15,106 nt of DNA from Altererythrobacter sp. (GCA_023299945.1 JALZVZ010000333.1:1-15106), one strand, 5' to 3'; shown: positions 6,601 through 14,125, numbered from the stretch's first letter. A program made the numbers and translations. The notes: generated by a model from the sequence alone, not told the origin.

Positions 6601-7274
6601 TCCCTGACCGAACATCCTTCAAGCGCAATGTCGGGCGCATTCACCGCAATCACTCCGGCAAAACCGTCGCTAATCTGACCCTTTCCTTCGAGTTTCAGAC
6701 CAATATCGCCAAAATCGCTTTCCATCAGCGCACGGCCATCAACCACCGCAATGTCATAATCAGGTAGCGCAAACGGCTCTTCGCTTTCAGTAAAGAGCAG
6801 CGGATCAAGCTTGCCAAAGCTCAAATTGCCATCACGATACGATCCATAAAGCCGCGGGCTAACCACGGCGATTTGACCAATTGTCGGAACCAGATCAGAA
6901 AAGGCAATCGCAACCGATACTTCCTCAATCGTCAGATCGGGGCGCTCAGGATCACCGATTACTACATTGCGCAAAACCTGCCGATCGGGGCCAATTTCGG
7001 CAATGTCATATTGCGCCTCTAGATCGAGCGCCTCAAGCTGTTGAACGATGTAATCATCAGCGATTTCCTTGCGGTTAACCCACGCAAGACCCAATGCAAT
7101 CGCTATCAGAATGCAAAGGATAATCGAAAGCTGCCAACGCTTCTTGCGCGTCCAAGGGCGCTTTCCAGCAATAGGGGCACCATCATCCACCTCGCCCTCA
7201 TCGCTATCAAAAGCGGAGGCGTCATCGGAAATATCATCCAAAGGCATATCATCAGGATTATCGGCGCTCGCCAT
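3630..7274 (-). CDS. ydbH: YdbH family intermembrane phospholipid transport protein (AsmA-like)
   Basis: This very large protein (1214 residues from the start chosen) is anchored in the inner membrane. An acidic N-terminus (1-31) is followed by a basic cluster (38-46) and one membrane helix (about 48-66). The long periplasmic part consists of beta-rich, AsmA-like repeats. The YdbH domain, historically named 'dicarboxylate transport', lies towards the C-terminus, before a Pro/Lys/Asp-rich tail. In E. coli, YdbH works redundantly with TamB and YhdP to carry phospholipid to the outer membrane. The frame stays open to an ATG at 7436, but that would overlap radC. The ATG at 7274 has GGAG five bases upstream and gives MASADNPDD. 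The stop overlaps the ynbE frame by ATGA. The protein is longer than the E. coli one (about 880). Confidence 0.9.
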   Translation of the reverse strand: MASADNPDDMPLDDISDDASAFDSDEGEVDDGAPIAGKRPWTRKKRWQLSIILCILIAIALGLAWVNRKEIADDYIVQQLEALDLEAQYDIAEIGPDRQVLRNVVIGDPERPDLTIEEVSVAIAFSDLVPTIGQIAVVSPRLYGSYRDGNLSFGKLDPLLFTESEEPFALPDYDIAVVDGRALMESDFGDIGLKLEGKGQISDGFAGVIAVNAPDIALEGCSVRDATVYGDIAISGGSPSFSGPVRLDALKCAAQSLALSDLNADIDIVMPSDFTSADAKGSLTLADANYAGNRSRKTSGDFTAGWDGAAEDGEGLTNVKFALASDALSAPQLSIANFSVDGAVRVRGAFVRTELDADIAGNNLRAGEGAIAALAGYQSASEGTLGAPLIAKLRRGLAKLGKANRLVASVTAKQTGSVVTAIIPEARLTNSAGEAALAVSQVQYRSGASVGAQLSGNFVTSGQDLPQMRGRMEQNGSGALALRAQMDEFREGEAAIALPQMQVQQTRGGAIQFDGRMIASGAIPGGMMRDLNLPVQGDYSTGGVLTMGRNCTDVSFAALTLDSADLVLDRRNIRMCPKGGAPLLTYGNGGLKFGAQLPALAVQGQYGGENFAVSARSALIDVSAGSGSRGLALSGDLSGLRLKGSFAGVPVNAQSGKARFAMQGTPGAPGFALTSDISGLDMTGSFGSTPFALTTGAADFGWPNASGGQGTLRNAELVIGSGDAPNLFTIAEITADLGAGTGGKFAGAEVRLDALPMDIIQGSGSWRFNDGILDLADAGFLIFDRNGSELDRFEPLYGRDAALTLDGSDIKAAANMIHPASNRKIAAVDISHDLGSAAGNAKLLVEQLQFGGSFQPQPNSNDCYDAADVPRSDPERQSAGLSCLVLGFMSNVSGPVSGTGQFDWDADGVESSGSFSLQGLDFFAAFGPVQGVKGTVNFTDLISLTTAPNQTVTLASVNPGIEVLAGEVIFEVRDAQVIDLKEARWPFMGGTLLMKPVVLDFSQSEERAYVFQMDGLDSASFVAQMELANFSATGKFDGAVPIIFDKDGNGRIEGSVLTAQPPGGNVSYVGALTYEDMGFVSNFAFNMLKSIDYTGMKVAIDGPLSGILATKLEIDGVQQGTGASRNILTREIAKLPVKLNVNVNAPLQELFAVLRPVYLPEEFDVELFKALNGSPPEPLPKPLDEKAPDLDLAPPRQIDKKKPDIQLQESETKP

Positions 7275-7361
7275 CGTGACTCCACTCTTGCGCCCAAGCT
7301 TTCGTAAAGGCAATGCAACCCCATAGGCTTTTGCAGCCTTTCGCATACAGACAAAGGCAGT

Positions 7362-8087
7362 TTGCCTCGGGGCATTACTATTTTTAAAAAAAACACGCCT
7401 GCTACGCCCGCCAATGCGCATTATGGATTTGGCCACAGATCGCGATTGCGCGACCGCTTGCTGTCCGGCGGACCGGAGGCGCTGGCCGATTATGAAGTTT
7501 TGGAATTTTTGTTGTTCGCCGCCATTAAGAAGGGCGATACGAAACCCATTGCCAAGGCATTGCTGGCTCGGTTTGGTTCTTTGTCAGATGTCCTCAATGC
7601 AGATGCAAAGGCTTTGCAGCAAACAGATGGCGTCGGCGAGCACAGCGCAGCGGCGCTCAAAAGTGTAGCGATTGCAGCTCGGCGCATGGCCCGTTCAGAG
7701 GTAGCCGACCAACCCATTCTGGCCAGTTGGCAAGCGCTGATCGATTACCTTGTCATTGATATGGCCCACCTAAAGGTTGAGCGCGTGCGCGTGCTTTACC
7801 TCGACACGCGCAACCGACTGATTGACGACCATCATGTCGGCGATGGGTCAATTGACGAGGCATCCATACACCCGCGTGAAGTAATCAAACGGGCGATGGA
7901 TGTGGGCGCAGCGGCGCTGATCCTTGTCCACAATCATCCCAGCGGGAATGCCGAGCCTAGCAAAGCCGACATCCAGATTACCAAAAAGATTGCCGAGGCT
8001 GGCCGCTTAATGGGCGTAACCGTTCACGATCATGTGATCGTCGGGCGGGAGGGGCATGTATCGATGCGCGCGCAGGGTTTGATTTAG
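7362..8087 (+). CDS. radC: RadC family JAB/MPN-domain protein
   Basis: This 241-residue protein has the usual two parts. An N-terminal UPF0758-type helical region (about 20-110) begins HYGFGHRSRLRDRLL and includes a helix-hairpin-helix-like TDGVGEHSAAAL segment. A C-terminal JAB/MPN domain (about 118-241) follows. The metal-site pattern is intact: Glu140, His190 and His192 in HNHPSG, and Asp203. Despite the name, a direct role in DNA repair is doubtful and the substrate is unknown. There is no in-frame ATG before the conserved domain. The start is TTG at 7362, with AAAGG a few bases upstream. The gene is divergent from ydbH across about 87 bp and converges with the transglutaminase-like gene 31 bp downstream. 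I see no obvious LexA-type site. Confidence 0.92.
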   Translation: MPRGITIFKKNTPATPANAHYGFGHRSRLRDRLLSGGPEALADYEVLEFLLFAAIKKGDTKPIAKALLARFGSLSDVLNADAKALQQTDGVGEHSAAALKSVAIAARRMARSEVADQPILASWQALIDYLVIDMAHLKVERVRVLYLDTRNRLIDDHHVGDGSIDEASIHPREVIKRAMDVGAAALILVHNHPSGNAEPSKADIQITKKIAEAGRLMGVTVHDHVIVGREGHVSMRAQGLI

Positions 8088-8118
8088 GCGCGATTGACTT
8101 GCGAGCCAATGATGCGTG

Positions 8119-10917
8119 TCAGAAGTTTAAGCCCCACGCTTTATAACTGGCCTCCAGCGAAGGCTCAATTGCCAGCGCCAATTTCACATCTTCGCGGCCT
8201 TTTTTATCGCCCTGTGCCAGCCGCACGATACCGCGCAAAAGGCGTGATTCGCTAAGGCCTGGCTCCAATAGCAATGCCGCATCCAGATCCGCCTTCGCCT
8301 TTTCCAAATTGCCCATCCGGTAATTGGCCAAAGCACGGCTATCGAGGACATTTGGCGAATAAGTCGATTGCTCCACCGCCTGCGTGCAAGTGGAAAGCTC
8401 TTCTGCGCCAACCAAATTCCAAACCCCAGCATGCCAGCAAATCGCATTTAGCAGGCGTCCGTCACCAGGCCGAAGATCGCGGCGATCCTTTAGCAATTTC
8501 AGACCATCGGCGGCTTTGCCCGACCAGCCCATAGCAGCAGAAATGATGATATCCTCCACCATTTCATTTTGGCCAAGCCCGCGGTAATCCATTGCCAGAA
8601 CCAGCCCATCATCTGCGCGGCCCAGCAGCGCCAACAATTCGATCTGGTCGCTGTAAGTCCGGCCGGTAGGATCGAGCGATTCAATCTCTTCATAATCCGC
8701 CAAAGCGCCTGAAAAATCGCCCAATTCGCGGAGCAAGCCCGCACGGGTCCAAAGAAGATTAGAGCTGCGTTTCAGATCAATCGCGGCATTGGTGTCTTCT
8801 AGGGAGCCCGCAAAATCATAAATATCGCGCCTAAATTTACTGCGATAGTTCAACGCAGAAACGCGCTCATCCACGTCATCTGCATCCGCTAGCACCTTGT
8901 CAAATGCCGCCTTTACCGGCGCCAAGGCTTTTGCATCCTTGTCCATATAATCCCAGTTGCGGCGGAACTCGCGCCCGCTTTGAATTTTGGGAAGGGCCCG
9001 TTTCAGGCGCGTGATCGTGCGCTTGGCTCCTGCGATTTCATCGGCAGGCAATTCGCGCTGCAGGCTGCGCGTGGATTGCGTCAGCGTGAAGCGGTCATTT
9101 TCAAGCGCCCCTTTGGACTTCACCTCGACCCCGCCGATGATTTCATCAACGTTGAGCCTGCCCTTCACGACAAAATCGCTATCCTCCTGAGGAAGCAGCA
9201 CTTCCAAATCGCTGGTAAAGTAATTCGGGCCATTCAGGCGCAAAGGCACATCGCGCCATTCAGGGCGCACGCGGTTTGCGCTGTATGACACACTGCGCAC
9301 AGGCTGCGATGGCGCAGTCATTTCATAAATCACACGGTCGCGCTTAAACGCATTGCCCATCACCCCTTTGGCAACGACCGTGCCAAGGCCTTGCTCAACG
9401 TCATAGGTGACGGTGTAATCGGTCACTCTGGCCGCACCGATCAGGCTGGAGACCGCACTATCGACAGCGCTTTCCTGCTGATCGAGATCAGTTTGTTCGG
9501 CAACCGCGCGCCAAGGCGATCCCATCGATCCGCGATATTCCGCCTTCAAATCAAACAAAGCAGGCACTTTGATACCGGCGCGATTATCAATGGTGAGCTT
9601 TACGGCGCGGTCGGGTGAAACCAAGGGCCGCTCCACCATTTCCACAAGGCCAGCGCCCTGCGCACGAACGGGCAAAGCATAGAAGAAGCGCGGCACTTCA
9701 TACATTGTGTCTTTGCGCACGCCTGTGCCTGTTCCATCCAACCAGAACGTTTCGCCATCCACTTCGGCGCGCACGATCATATGGTCAAAGTTGCCGGGCA
9801 TGGGCGCGGTTTCAGGCAGAATGTCACCCCCGCGTGACCGCACCAGAACAACCTCTGCCTCAATGTCCAATTCGCGCAAAATTGCCAGCAGAAGCACGGA
9901 TTTTGCTTTGCAATCACCAAACCGCTTTTCCCACGTTTCCTCGGGCATTTGCGGCAGATAGTTTCCGCCATTAAGACCGTTGAGAAGGTAGCTTACTTGC
10001 TCCTGCACAGTCTCCAGACTGAGCGCCAGCCGGTCAATCGGCTTGCTGCTGGCAGCCTTGATGCGGGCCACTTCGCCAGCCAGTGCGCTGCCCGGCGTGA
10101 CCGTATCTGTCACATCAAAATGCGGCGCCATCGAACGCGAGACAGATTGCCAATCGGCATAGGTTGTCGCTTGCATCGCCGGACTGGCCAAATAGCGTGC
10201 AGGTGCATTGCCGGGCTTATCATCTTGCTGGGGCAAAGGCATTTGCACCCGCCATTCCATATGATCACCCTTGGCGACCGGCGGATTGAGCTTCGCTCCG
10301 CCCAAAGTCGCGGTAGAAATCGGCATATCCTTGGGCCATGAAATGCTCAGATAACCATCACCCAAAGGAAAGGGGTCGGTAAAAATACCCGCTTGCCATT
10401 GCACATCGTCGCCCATCGCTTGATCGCTCAAAGTGACAGAATAGGTCAGCCGCAAAAGGTCGCCCAATTGCGCGCCGGCCACCGGCATAGTCGCGGTTAA
10501 TTGTCCATCAAGCAGACGCGATTCCAAACCCCGCTCGCGCCGCAACACTTCGAACTTTTTATCACCCTCAAGCAAGTTCACCGCTTTGCCATCGCGCAGC
10601 AGAACCGCTTCGTGAATAATCAAATCGCCTTTGTCGGGCAGCCACGAGGCTTGCATCGTACCAAACTGATTGAGCGCCTGTGGCGAATCGAGCGCGACGA
10701 CGAATTCAGAATAAGTTGTAAGCTGGCCTCTTGCGATGCGCGCTTGCTGGCCCAGCAATACGATTGGCGAAGTTCCGCCGCGATTCTCAGCATTAACTTC
10801 TGACGGCTGAGCCCATTCTGGTGCTTGCTTATAAAGAGGCTCCTCGCCCGCTATGGCCGGTGCCGCCGCAACCAGAACAATTGCCGCGATGGAGGTGTTA
10901 GCGCGCGAAAATGTCAT
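8119..10917 (-). CDS. Exported DUF3857 / transglutaminase-like / TPR protein
   Basis: This 932-residue protein has a signal peptide ending AIA (likely cleavage after residue 23), so it should act in the periplasm. Residues about 60-230 fit DUF3857. Residues about 285-400 are a transglutaminase-like core with a complete Cys-His-Asp triad: Cys336 in RFGDCKAKS, His379 in NFDHMIV and Asp394 in FWLDGTG. The region about 440-640 is beta-rich. The C-terminal third (about 700-925) is helical with TPR-like repeats such as ALADYEEIESLDP and AKADLDAALLLEP. GAGG lies eight bases before the ATG at 10917. The family is common in Sphingomonadales and Bacteroidota. It may act as a protease, amidase or crosslinker, but its substrate is unknown. 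It is monocistronic and divergent from purB. Confidence 0.9.
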   Translation of the reverse strand: MTFSRANTSIAAIVLVAAAPAIAGEEPLYKQAPEWAQPSEVNAENRGGTSPIVLLGQQARIARGQLTTYSEFVVALDSPQALNQFGTMQASWLPDKGDLIIHEAVLLRDGKAVNLLEGDKKFEVLRRERGLESRLLDGQLTATMPVAGAQLGDLLRLTYSVTLSDQAMGDDVQWQAGIFTDPFPLGDGYLSISWPKDMPISTATLGGAKLNPPVAKGDHMEWRVQMPLPQQDDKPGNAPARYLASPAMQATTYADWQSVSRSMAPHFDVTDTVTPGSALAGEVARIKAASSKPIDRLALSLETVQEQVSYLLNGLNGGNYLPQMPEETWEKRFGDCKAKSVLLLAILRELDIEAEVVLVRSRGGDILPETAPMPGNFDHMIVRAEVDGETFWLDGTGTGVRKDTMYEVPRFFYALPVRAQGAGLVEMVERPLVSPDRAVKLTIDNRAGIKVPALFDLKAEYRGSMGSPWRAVAEQTDLDQQESAVDSAVSSLIGAARVTDYTVTYDVEQGLGTVVAKGVMGNAFKRDRVIYEMTAPSQPVRSVSYSANRVRPEWRDVPLRLNGPNYFTSDLEVLLPQEDSDFVVKGRLNVDEIIGGVEVKSKGALENDRFTLTQSTRSLQRELPADEIAGAKRTITRLKRALPKIQSGREFRRNWDYMDKDAKALAPVKAAFDKVLADADDVDERVSALNYRSKFRRDIYDFAGSLEDTNAAIDLKRSSNLLWTRAGLLRELGDFSGALADYEEIESLDPTGRTYSDQIELLALLGRADDGLVLAMDYRGLGQNEMVEDIIISAAMGWSGKAADGLKLLKDRRDLRPGDGRLLNAICWHAGVWNLVGAEELSTCTQAVEQSTYSPNVLDSRALANYRMGNLEKAKADLDAALLLEPGLSESRLLRGIVRLAQGDKKGREDVKLALAIEPSLEASYKAWGLNF

Positions 10918-10937
10918 TCAATATGCCTCTTATTCGG

Positions 10938-10974
10938 TTGACACAGACGCTATCATTCGCACCCATCGTGTCAA
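10938..10974. promoter_or_regulatory. Inverted TTGACAC pair in the divergent region before purB
   Basis: TTGACAC at 10938-10944 and its inverse GTGTCAA at 10968-10974 are separated by 23 bases, centre to centre 30 bp, close to three helical turns. Each contains a perfect -35-like TTGACA, one facing each divergent gene. Neither has a good -10 at 16-18 bp. The pair could be overlapping promoters with poor -10 elements or an operator. It could also be chance. Confidence 0.3.
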
Positions 10975-11120
10975 ACATTCATAGCGACCATCAACCGATT
11001 TGGACCAAGTGCAAGCGAATTCCTGCGCTTTATTACCCAGCGTGTTGCCCCGCCTCTCTTGAATTGCTTCGCCCATCAGCCTAGCCGCGCAGAAACATTC
11101 AAACCTGCACGGAGTTTTTC

Positions 11121-12431
11121 ATGGTCCCCCGTTATGCCCGCCCCGCTATGAGCGCGCTTTGGGAGCCAGAGGCGAAATATCGCATCTGGTTCGAAATTGA
11201 AGCGCATGCGACGCAAAAGCTCGCTGATCTGGGCGTTGTCCCTGAAAGCGGACCTAAGGCGCTCTGGGATTGGTGGGCAACCGATCCCAAGATCGACGTT
11301 GAAGCGATTGATGCCAAAGAAGCCGTGCTAAAACATGACGTGATCGCATTCCTTGATTGGGTGGCAGAACAAGTCGGGCCAGAGGCGCGGTTTATGCATC
11401 AAGGCATGACCAGCTCTGATGTCCTCGACACGACGTTGTCGGTGCAATTGGCGCGCGCGTCCGACATTTTGCTCGACGATTTGGACGCTTTGCTCGCGGC
11501 GATTAAAAAGCGCGCTGAGGAACACAAGTTCACACCCACGATTGGGCGTAGCCACGGTATCCATGCAGAACCCGTGACCTTTGGTCTAAAGCTGGCGCAG
11601 GCCTATGCCGAATTTGACCGCTGCAAAAAACGCCTGATCGCAGCGCGCGAGGAAATCGCCACTTGCGCTATATCTGGCGCGGTTGGAACCTTCGCTAATA
11701 TTGACCCCGCTGTCGAAGATTACGTCGCGGATAAGTTGGGCCTGGTGTCTGAGCCTGTCTCCACCCAAGTCATCCCGCGTGACCGCCACGCCATGTTCTT
11801 TTCCGTGCTTGCGGTCATCGCCGGGTCGATCGAGCGCCTCGCCGTTGAAGTGCGCCATTTGCAGCGCACCGAGGTTTTGGAAGCAGAGGAGTATTTCGCG
11901 CCGGGGCAAAAGGGTTCCAGCGCCATGCCGCATAAACGCAACCCAATCCTGACCGAAAACCTGACAGGGCAAGCCCGCATGATCCGGAGCTATGCCATGC
12001 CAGCGCTTGAAAATGTGGCCCTGTGGCATGAGCGCGATATTTCGCATTCCTCGGTTGAGCGGTTCATCGGGCCGGATGCGACCATCACATTGGACTTTGC
12101 TCTTGCCCGCCTAACCGGAGTAATCGACAAGCTGCTGATCTATCCAGAGCGCATGCAGACCAACATGGACCGCATGGGCGGGCTGATCCATTCGCAGCGC
12201 GTTCTGCTGGCCCTCACCCAAGCGGGCATCACCCGCGACAATGCCTACAGGCTGGTCCAGCGTAATGCGATGAAAGTGTGGGAAGCGGATGGCAAGAAAT
12301 CGCTGCTCGACTTGCTGAAAGCTGACGAGGAAGTCACCGCCGCATTGTCCGAAAAGGAGCTCGAGGAGAAATTCGACCTCGAATTTCATTTCAAACATGT
12401 CGACACGATCTTTTCCCGCGTGTTCGGGTAA
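11121..12431 (+). CDS. purB: Adenylosuccinate lyase
   Basis: This 436-residue enzyme of purine synthesis splits SAICAR to AICAR and adenylosuccinate to AMP, releasing fumarate each time. The fumarase/aspartase superfamily signature is at about 265-275 (GSSAMPHKRNP), carrying the catalytic serine loop. Other conserved parts are TSSD (97-100) and GRSHGIHAEP (142-151) with the active-site histidine region. Length and the start MVPRYARPAMSALW match the family. GGAG lies six bases upstream of the ATG. The gene sits alone between a divergent neighbour and, 88 bp downstream, the lapA-like/pyrF pair. A 13-bp tandem duplication overlaps its stop codon. No hairpin terminator is visible after it, so read-through into the next genes is possible. 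Confidence 0.98.
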   Translation: MVPRYARPAMSALWEPEAKYRIWFEIEAHATQKLADLGVVPESGPKALWDWWATDPKIDVEAIDAKEAVLKHDVIAFLDWVAEQVGPEARFMHQGMTSSDVLDTTLSVQLARASDILLDDLDALLAAIKKRAEEHKFTPTIGRSHGIHAEPVTFGLKLAQAYAEFDRCKKRLIAAREEIATCAISGAVGTFANIDPAVEDYVADKLGLVSEPVSTQVIPRDRHAMFFSVLAVIAGSIERLAVEVRHLQRTEVLEAEEYFAPGQKGSSAMPHKRNPILTENLTGQARMIRSYAMPALENVALWHERDISHSSVERFIGPDATITLDFALARLTGVIDKLLIYPERMQTNMDRMGGLIHSQRVLLALTQAGITRDNAYRLVQRNAMKVWEADGKKSLLDLLKADEEVTAALSEKELEEKFDLEFHFKHVDTIFSRVFG

Positions 12432-12444
12432 CGTGTTCAGATAA
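12419..12444 (+). repeat. 13-bp imperfect tandem duplication at the purB stop
   Basis: CGTGTTCGGGTAA (12419-12431) is followed directly by CGTGTTCAGATAA (12432-12444), matching at 11 of 13 positions. The first copy contains the purB stop. The second is out of frame and untranslated. It looks like an old slippage duplication. Confidence 0.7.
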
Positions 12445-12519
12445 CGTCTTTGGACAGGCTGGACTCGCTGCGCAAAAGGTCTAGATTTGACCGCAATTGA
12501 TCGCTGAGAGGGAAAACGC

Positions 12520-12861
12520 ATGCAAATCGTTCGCACAATCGTATGGGTGCTTGTGTTGGTGGTGGTCGCCCTTTTCACCTTCGCCAATTGGGACGAGCGC
12601 GCGACCGTTCACATTTGGAGTGATCTGGTTTGGGATACGCGCTTGCCAGCGGTGGCCATCGTGTCCTTCGTGCTTGGGCTGATACCAATGTGGCTGCTGC
12701 ATCGCGGCACCAAATGGCGGCTGGGCCGGCGCATCCAAACCTTGGAAAATGCGGCGCGGTCTGCGGCATTGTCGCGGCATAACCCATCCACAGCGGCGAG
12801 CGTTTCAGAACCGGCAAGCAAGGACGATACGCTAGCGCCAACGGGCAATAAAGCGTCATGA
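12520..12861 (+). CDS. LapA-domain (DUF1049) inner-membrane protein
   Basis: This 113-residue protein has two membrane helices (about 4-22 and 43-61), separated by a short polar stretch containing NWDERATVHIW. A short basic coiled segment (about 66-82) and a low-complexity Ser/Ala tail follow. This fits the LapA/DUF1049 family. In E. coli, LapA works with LapB in control of lipopolysaccharide synthesis through LpxC turnover, but no LapB TPR protein is encoded next to this gene. AGAGGG lies seven bases before the ATG. The stop codon overlaps the pyrF start (ATGA), so the two are surely cotranscribed and probably translationally coupled. In many alphaproteobacteria a similar gene follows ihfB; here purB precedes it instead. 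Direct function is not known. Confidence 0.85.
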   Translation: MQIVRTIVWVLVLVVVALFTFANWDERATVHIWSDLVWDTRLPAVAIVSFVLGLIPMWLLHRGTKWRLGRRIQTLENAARSAALSRHNPSTAASVSEPASKDDTLAPTGNKAS

Positions 12862-13532
12862 GCAATCCAGTCTATCTAGCGCTGGACGTGCCTTCCTTGG
12901 CATCCGGCACTGCGCTGCTGGAAAAGGTCAAATCGCACATAGGCGGCGTGAAATTGGGCCTCGAGTTTTTCTGCGCTCACGGCGCCCACGGAGTGCGGGA
13001 AATCGCCCATATGGGCCTGCCCGTTTTCCTTGATCTGAAATTGCACGACATCCCCAATACGGTTGCCGGCGCAATGCAGGCGATCCACCTGCTTGAACCC
13101 AAAATCGTAACCGTGCACGCCAGCGGTGGACGCGCAATGATGGAAGATGCCAAAGCGGCGGCAGCTGATGGCTGCAAGGTTGTTGCTGTCACTATGCTCA
13201 CCAGCCTGGATGAGCGCGATATGGCCGCCGCCGGCGTTGGCGGCACGGCCGAGGATCAAGTCTTGCGCCTGGCCGAACTTGCGGAAAAATCCGGATTGGA
13301 TGGAATTGTGTGCTCTGGTCAAGAAGTCGGCAAGGTGCACAAACAATGGAAGAACGGCTTCTTCGTTGTACCCGGCCTACGTCCTGCGGGCAGCACAGTT
13401 GGCGATCAAAAGCGCGTCGTCACCCCGCGAAAGGCGCGCGATGATGGCGCAAGCGTGCTGGTGATTGGCCGCCCGATTTCAAAAGCGCCCGATCCAGCCG
13501 CCGCAGCGCGTGCGATTGAAGCCACGCTTTAA
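12858..13532 (+). CDS. pyrF: Orotidine 5'-phosphate decarboxylase
   Basis: This 224-residue TIM-barrel enzyme makes UMP from OMP, the last step of de novo pyrimidine synthesis. The N-terminal strand carries Asp10 (LALDVPS) and KLGLEFF (32-38). The catalytic Asp-x-Lys-x-x-Asp charge network is Asp59, Lys61 and Asp64 in FLDLKLHDIPNT. The phosphate-binding parts are the PGLRP loop and VIGRPIS near the C-terminus. The start overlaps the upstream stop as ATGA, with no clear ribosome binding site of its own, which suggests coupled translation. The 3' end is only 6 bp from the stop of the convergent lipoprotein gene, so any terminator must lie within coding sequence. Confidence 0.97.
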   Translation: MSNPVYLALDVPSLASGTALLEKVKSHIGGVKLGLEFFCAHGAHGVREIAHMGLPVFLDLKLHDIPNTVAGAMQAIHLLEPKIVTVHASGGRAMMEDAKAAAADGCKVVAVTMLTSLDERDMAAAGVGGTAEDQVLRLAELAEKSGLDGIVCSGQEVGKVHKQWKNGFFVVPGLRPAGSTVGDQKRVVTPRKARDDGASVLVIGRPISKAPDPAAAARAIEATL

Positions 13533-13538
13533 AGCAGG

Positions 13539-14024
13539 TTATTCGGCCGGTTTGGTTTCCTCAGCGGGCTCATCCGCCTTGGTGTCAGCCAGCCCATCAT
13601 GCTGCGAAAAATCATAACCTTCCAAAAGGCCGCTTTCCACGTGATAGGCCTTTAATCCCATCTTGCCTTCGCGCTCGACAAATTCGAACTTTTCAACGCC
13701 CGTGCCGTTGGCGAATTGCGTGTTCATTGCGACCTTAACCGTGGTTACGCCATTGTTAGAATTGACGTTGAAACTGGCGCGTTCAGACTTTTTGACATCG
13801 CCCAAAATCTGCTGAAAATCTGTCATCAATGCGGCATATTGCGCCTTGGAGACATTGCCGCGAAATTCCTCATCAGCCTCGATCCAAATGGGATCAATCC
13901 GTCCGCCATTCCAATGCGCCTGATAACGGTCCACCAGAGTGTCAGTCTCATCCAAAACCTCAACCGGATTGCAAGCGGCCAAAACAAACGCCGCCATTCC
14001 AACAAAAAACGCTCCAAATTTCAT
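13539..14024 (-). CDS. Small lipoprotein of unknown function
   Basis: This 161-residue protein has a lipoprotein signal with core FFVGMAAFVLAAC, so Cys18 would be lipidated. Asn at +2 suggests sorting to the outer membrane. The mature part is small and mixed alpha/beta, with a YAALMTDFQQILGDVKKSER helix followed by strands. It is loosely like DUF4019/DUF3887-type domains, but I do not recognise a family with confidence. The C-terminus is Glu/Pro/Lys-rich and disordered (about the last 20 residues). A GTG at 14027 is possible, but the ATG at 14024 is six bases after GAGGA, so I chose ATG. The gene is antiparallel between pyrF and trpF and divergent from trpF over about 100 bp. Confidence 0.8.
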   Translation of the reverse strand: MKFGAFFVGMAAFVLAACNPVEVLDETDTLVDRYQAHWNGGRIDPIWIEADEEFRGNVSKAQYAALMTDFQQILGDVKKSERASFNVNSNNGVTTVKVAMNTQFANGTGVEKFEFVEREGKMGLKAYHVESGLLEGYDFSQHDGLADTKADEPAEETKPAE

Positions 14025-14030
14025 CACATA

Positions 14031-14035
14031 TCCTC
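14031..14035 (-). promoter_or_regulatory. Ribosome binding site fixing the lipoprotein start
   Basis: On the minus strand GAGGA lies six bases before the ATG at 14024 but only three before the adjacent GTG at 14027. This favours ATG. Confidence 0.65.
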
Positions 14036-14043
14036 AAAATGAA

Positions 14044-14072
14044 TTGCCGCGAAGATAGCCAAAACATAGGCT
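14044..14072 (+). promoter_or_regulatory. Candidate promoter for trpF-trpB
   Basis: TTGCCG (14044-14049) and TAGGCT (14067-14072) are spaced by 17 bp, about 54 bp before the trpF start. The match to the sigma-70 consensus is partial (4 of 6 and 3 of 6). I see no leader peptide rich in Trp codons, no attenuator hairpin and no T-box here. Confidence 0.3.
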
Positions 14073-14125
14073 GCGACAAGTATTTCCTGCTTTTCCTTGG
14101 CAGCCGCCTTGGCTAGAGCAGCGCC

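Noticed and set aside
7275..7436. N-terminal extension of ydbH up to the ATG at 7436
   Set aside because: It would overlap radC, is basic and unlike an anchor leader, and a good ribosome binding site precedes the ATG at 7274.
7362..8087. radC as a sign of a mobile or defence island
   Set aside because: Extra-chromosomal RadC variants do occur in islands, but here all neighbours are housekeeping genes and no integrase, repeat or composition shift is visible.
11586..12047. 153-codon leftward open frame inside purB
   Set aside because: It is antisense to the conserved purB core including the signature motif, with no ribosome binding site or domain.
14028..14125. Trp attenuator or T-box ahead of trpF
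   Set aside because: No Trp-rich leader peptide, alternate hairpins or terminator with T-tract can be seen in the 98 bp.
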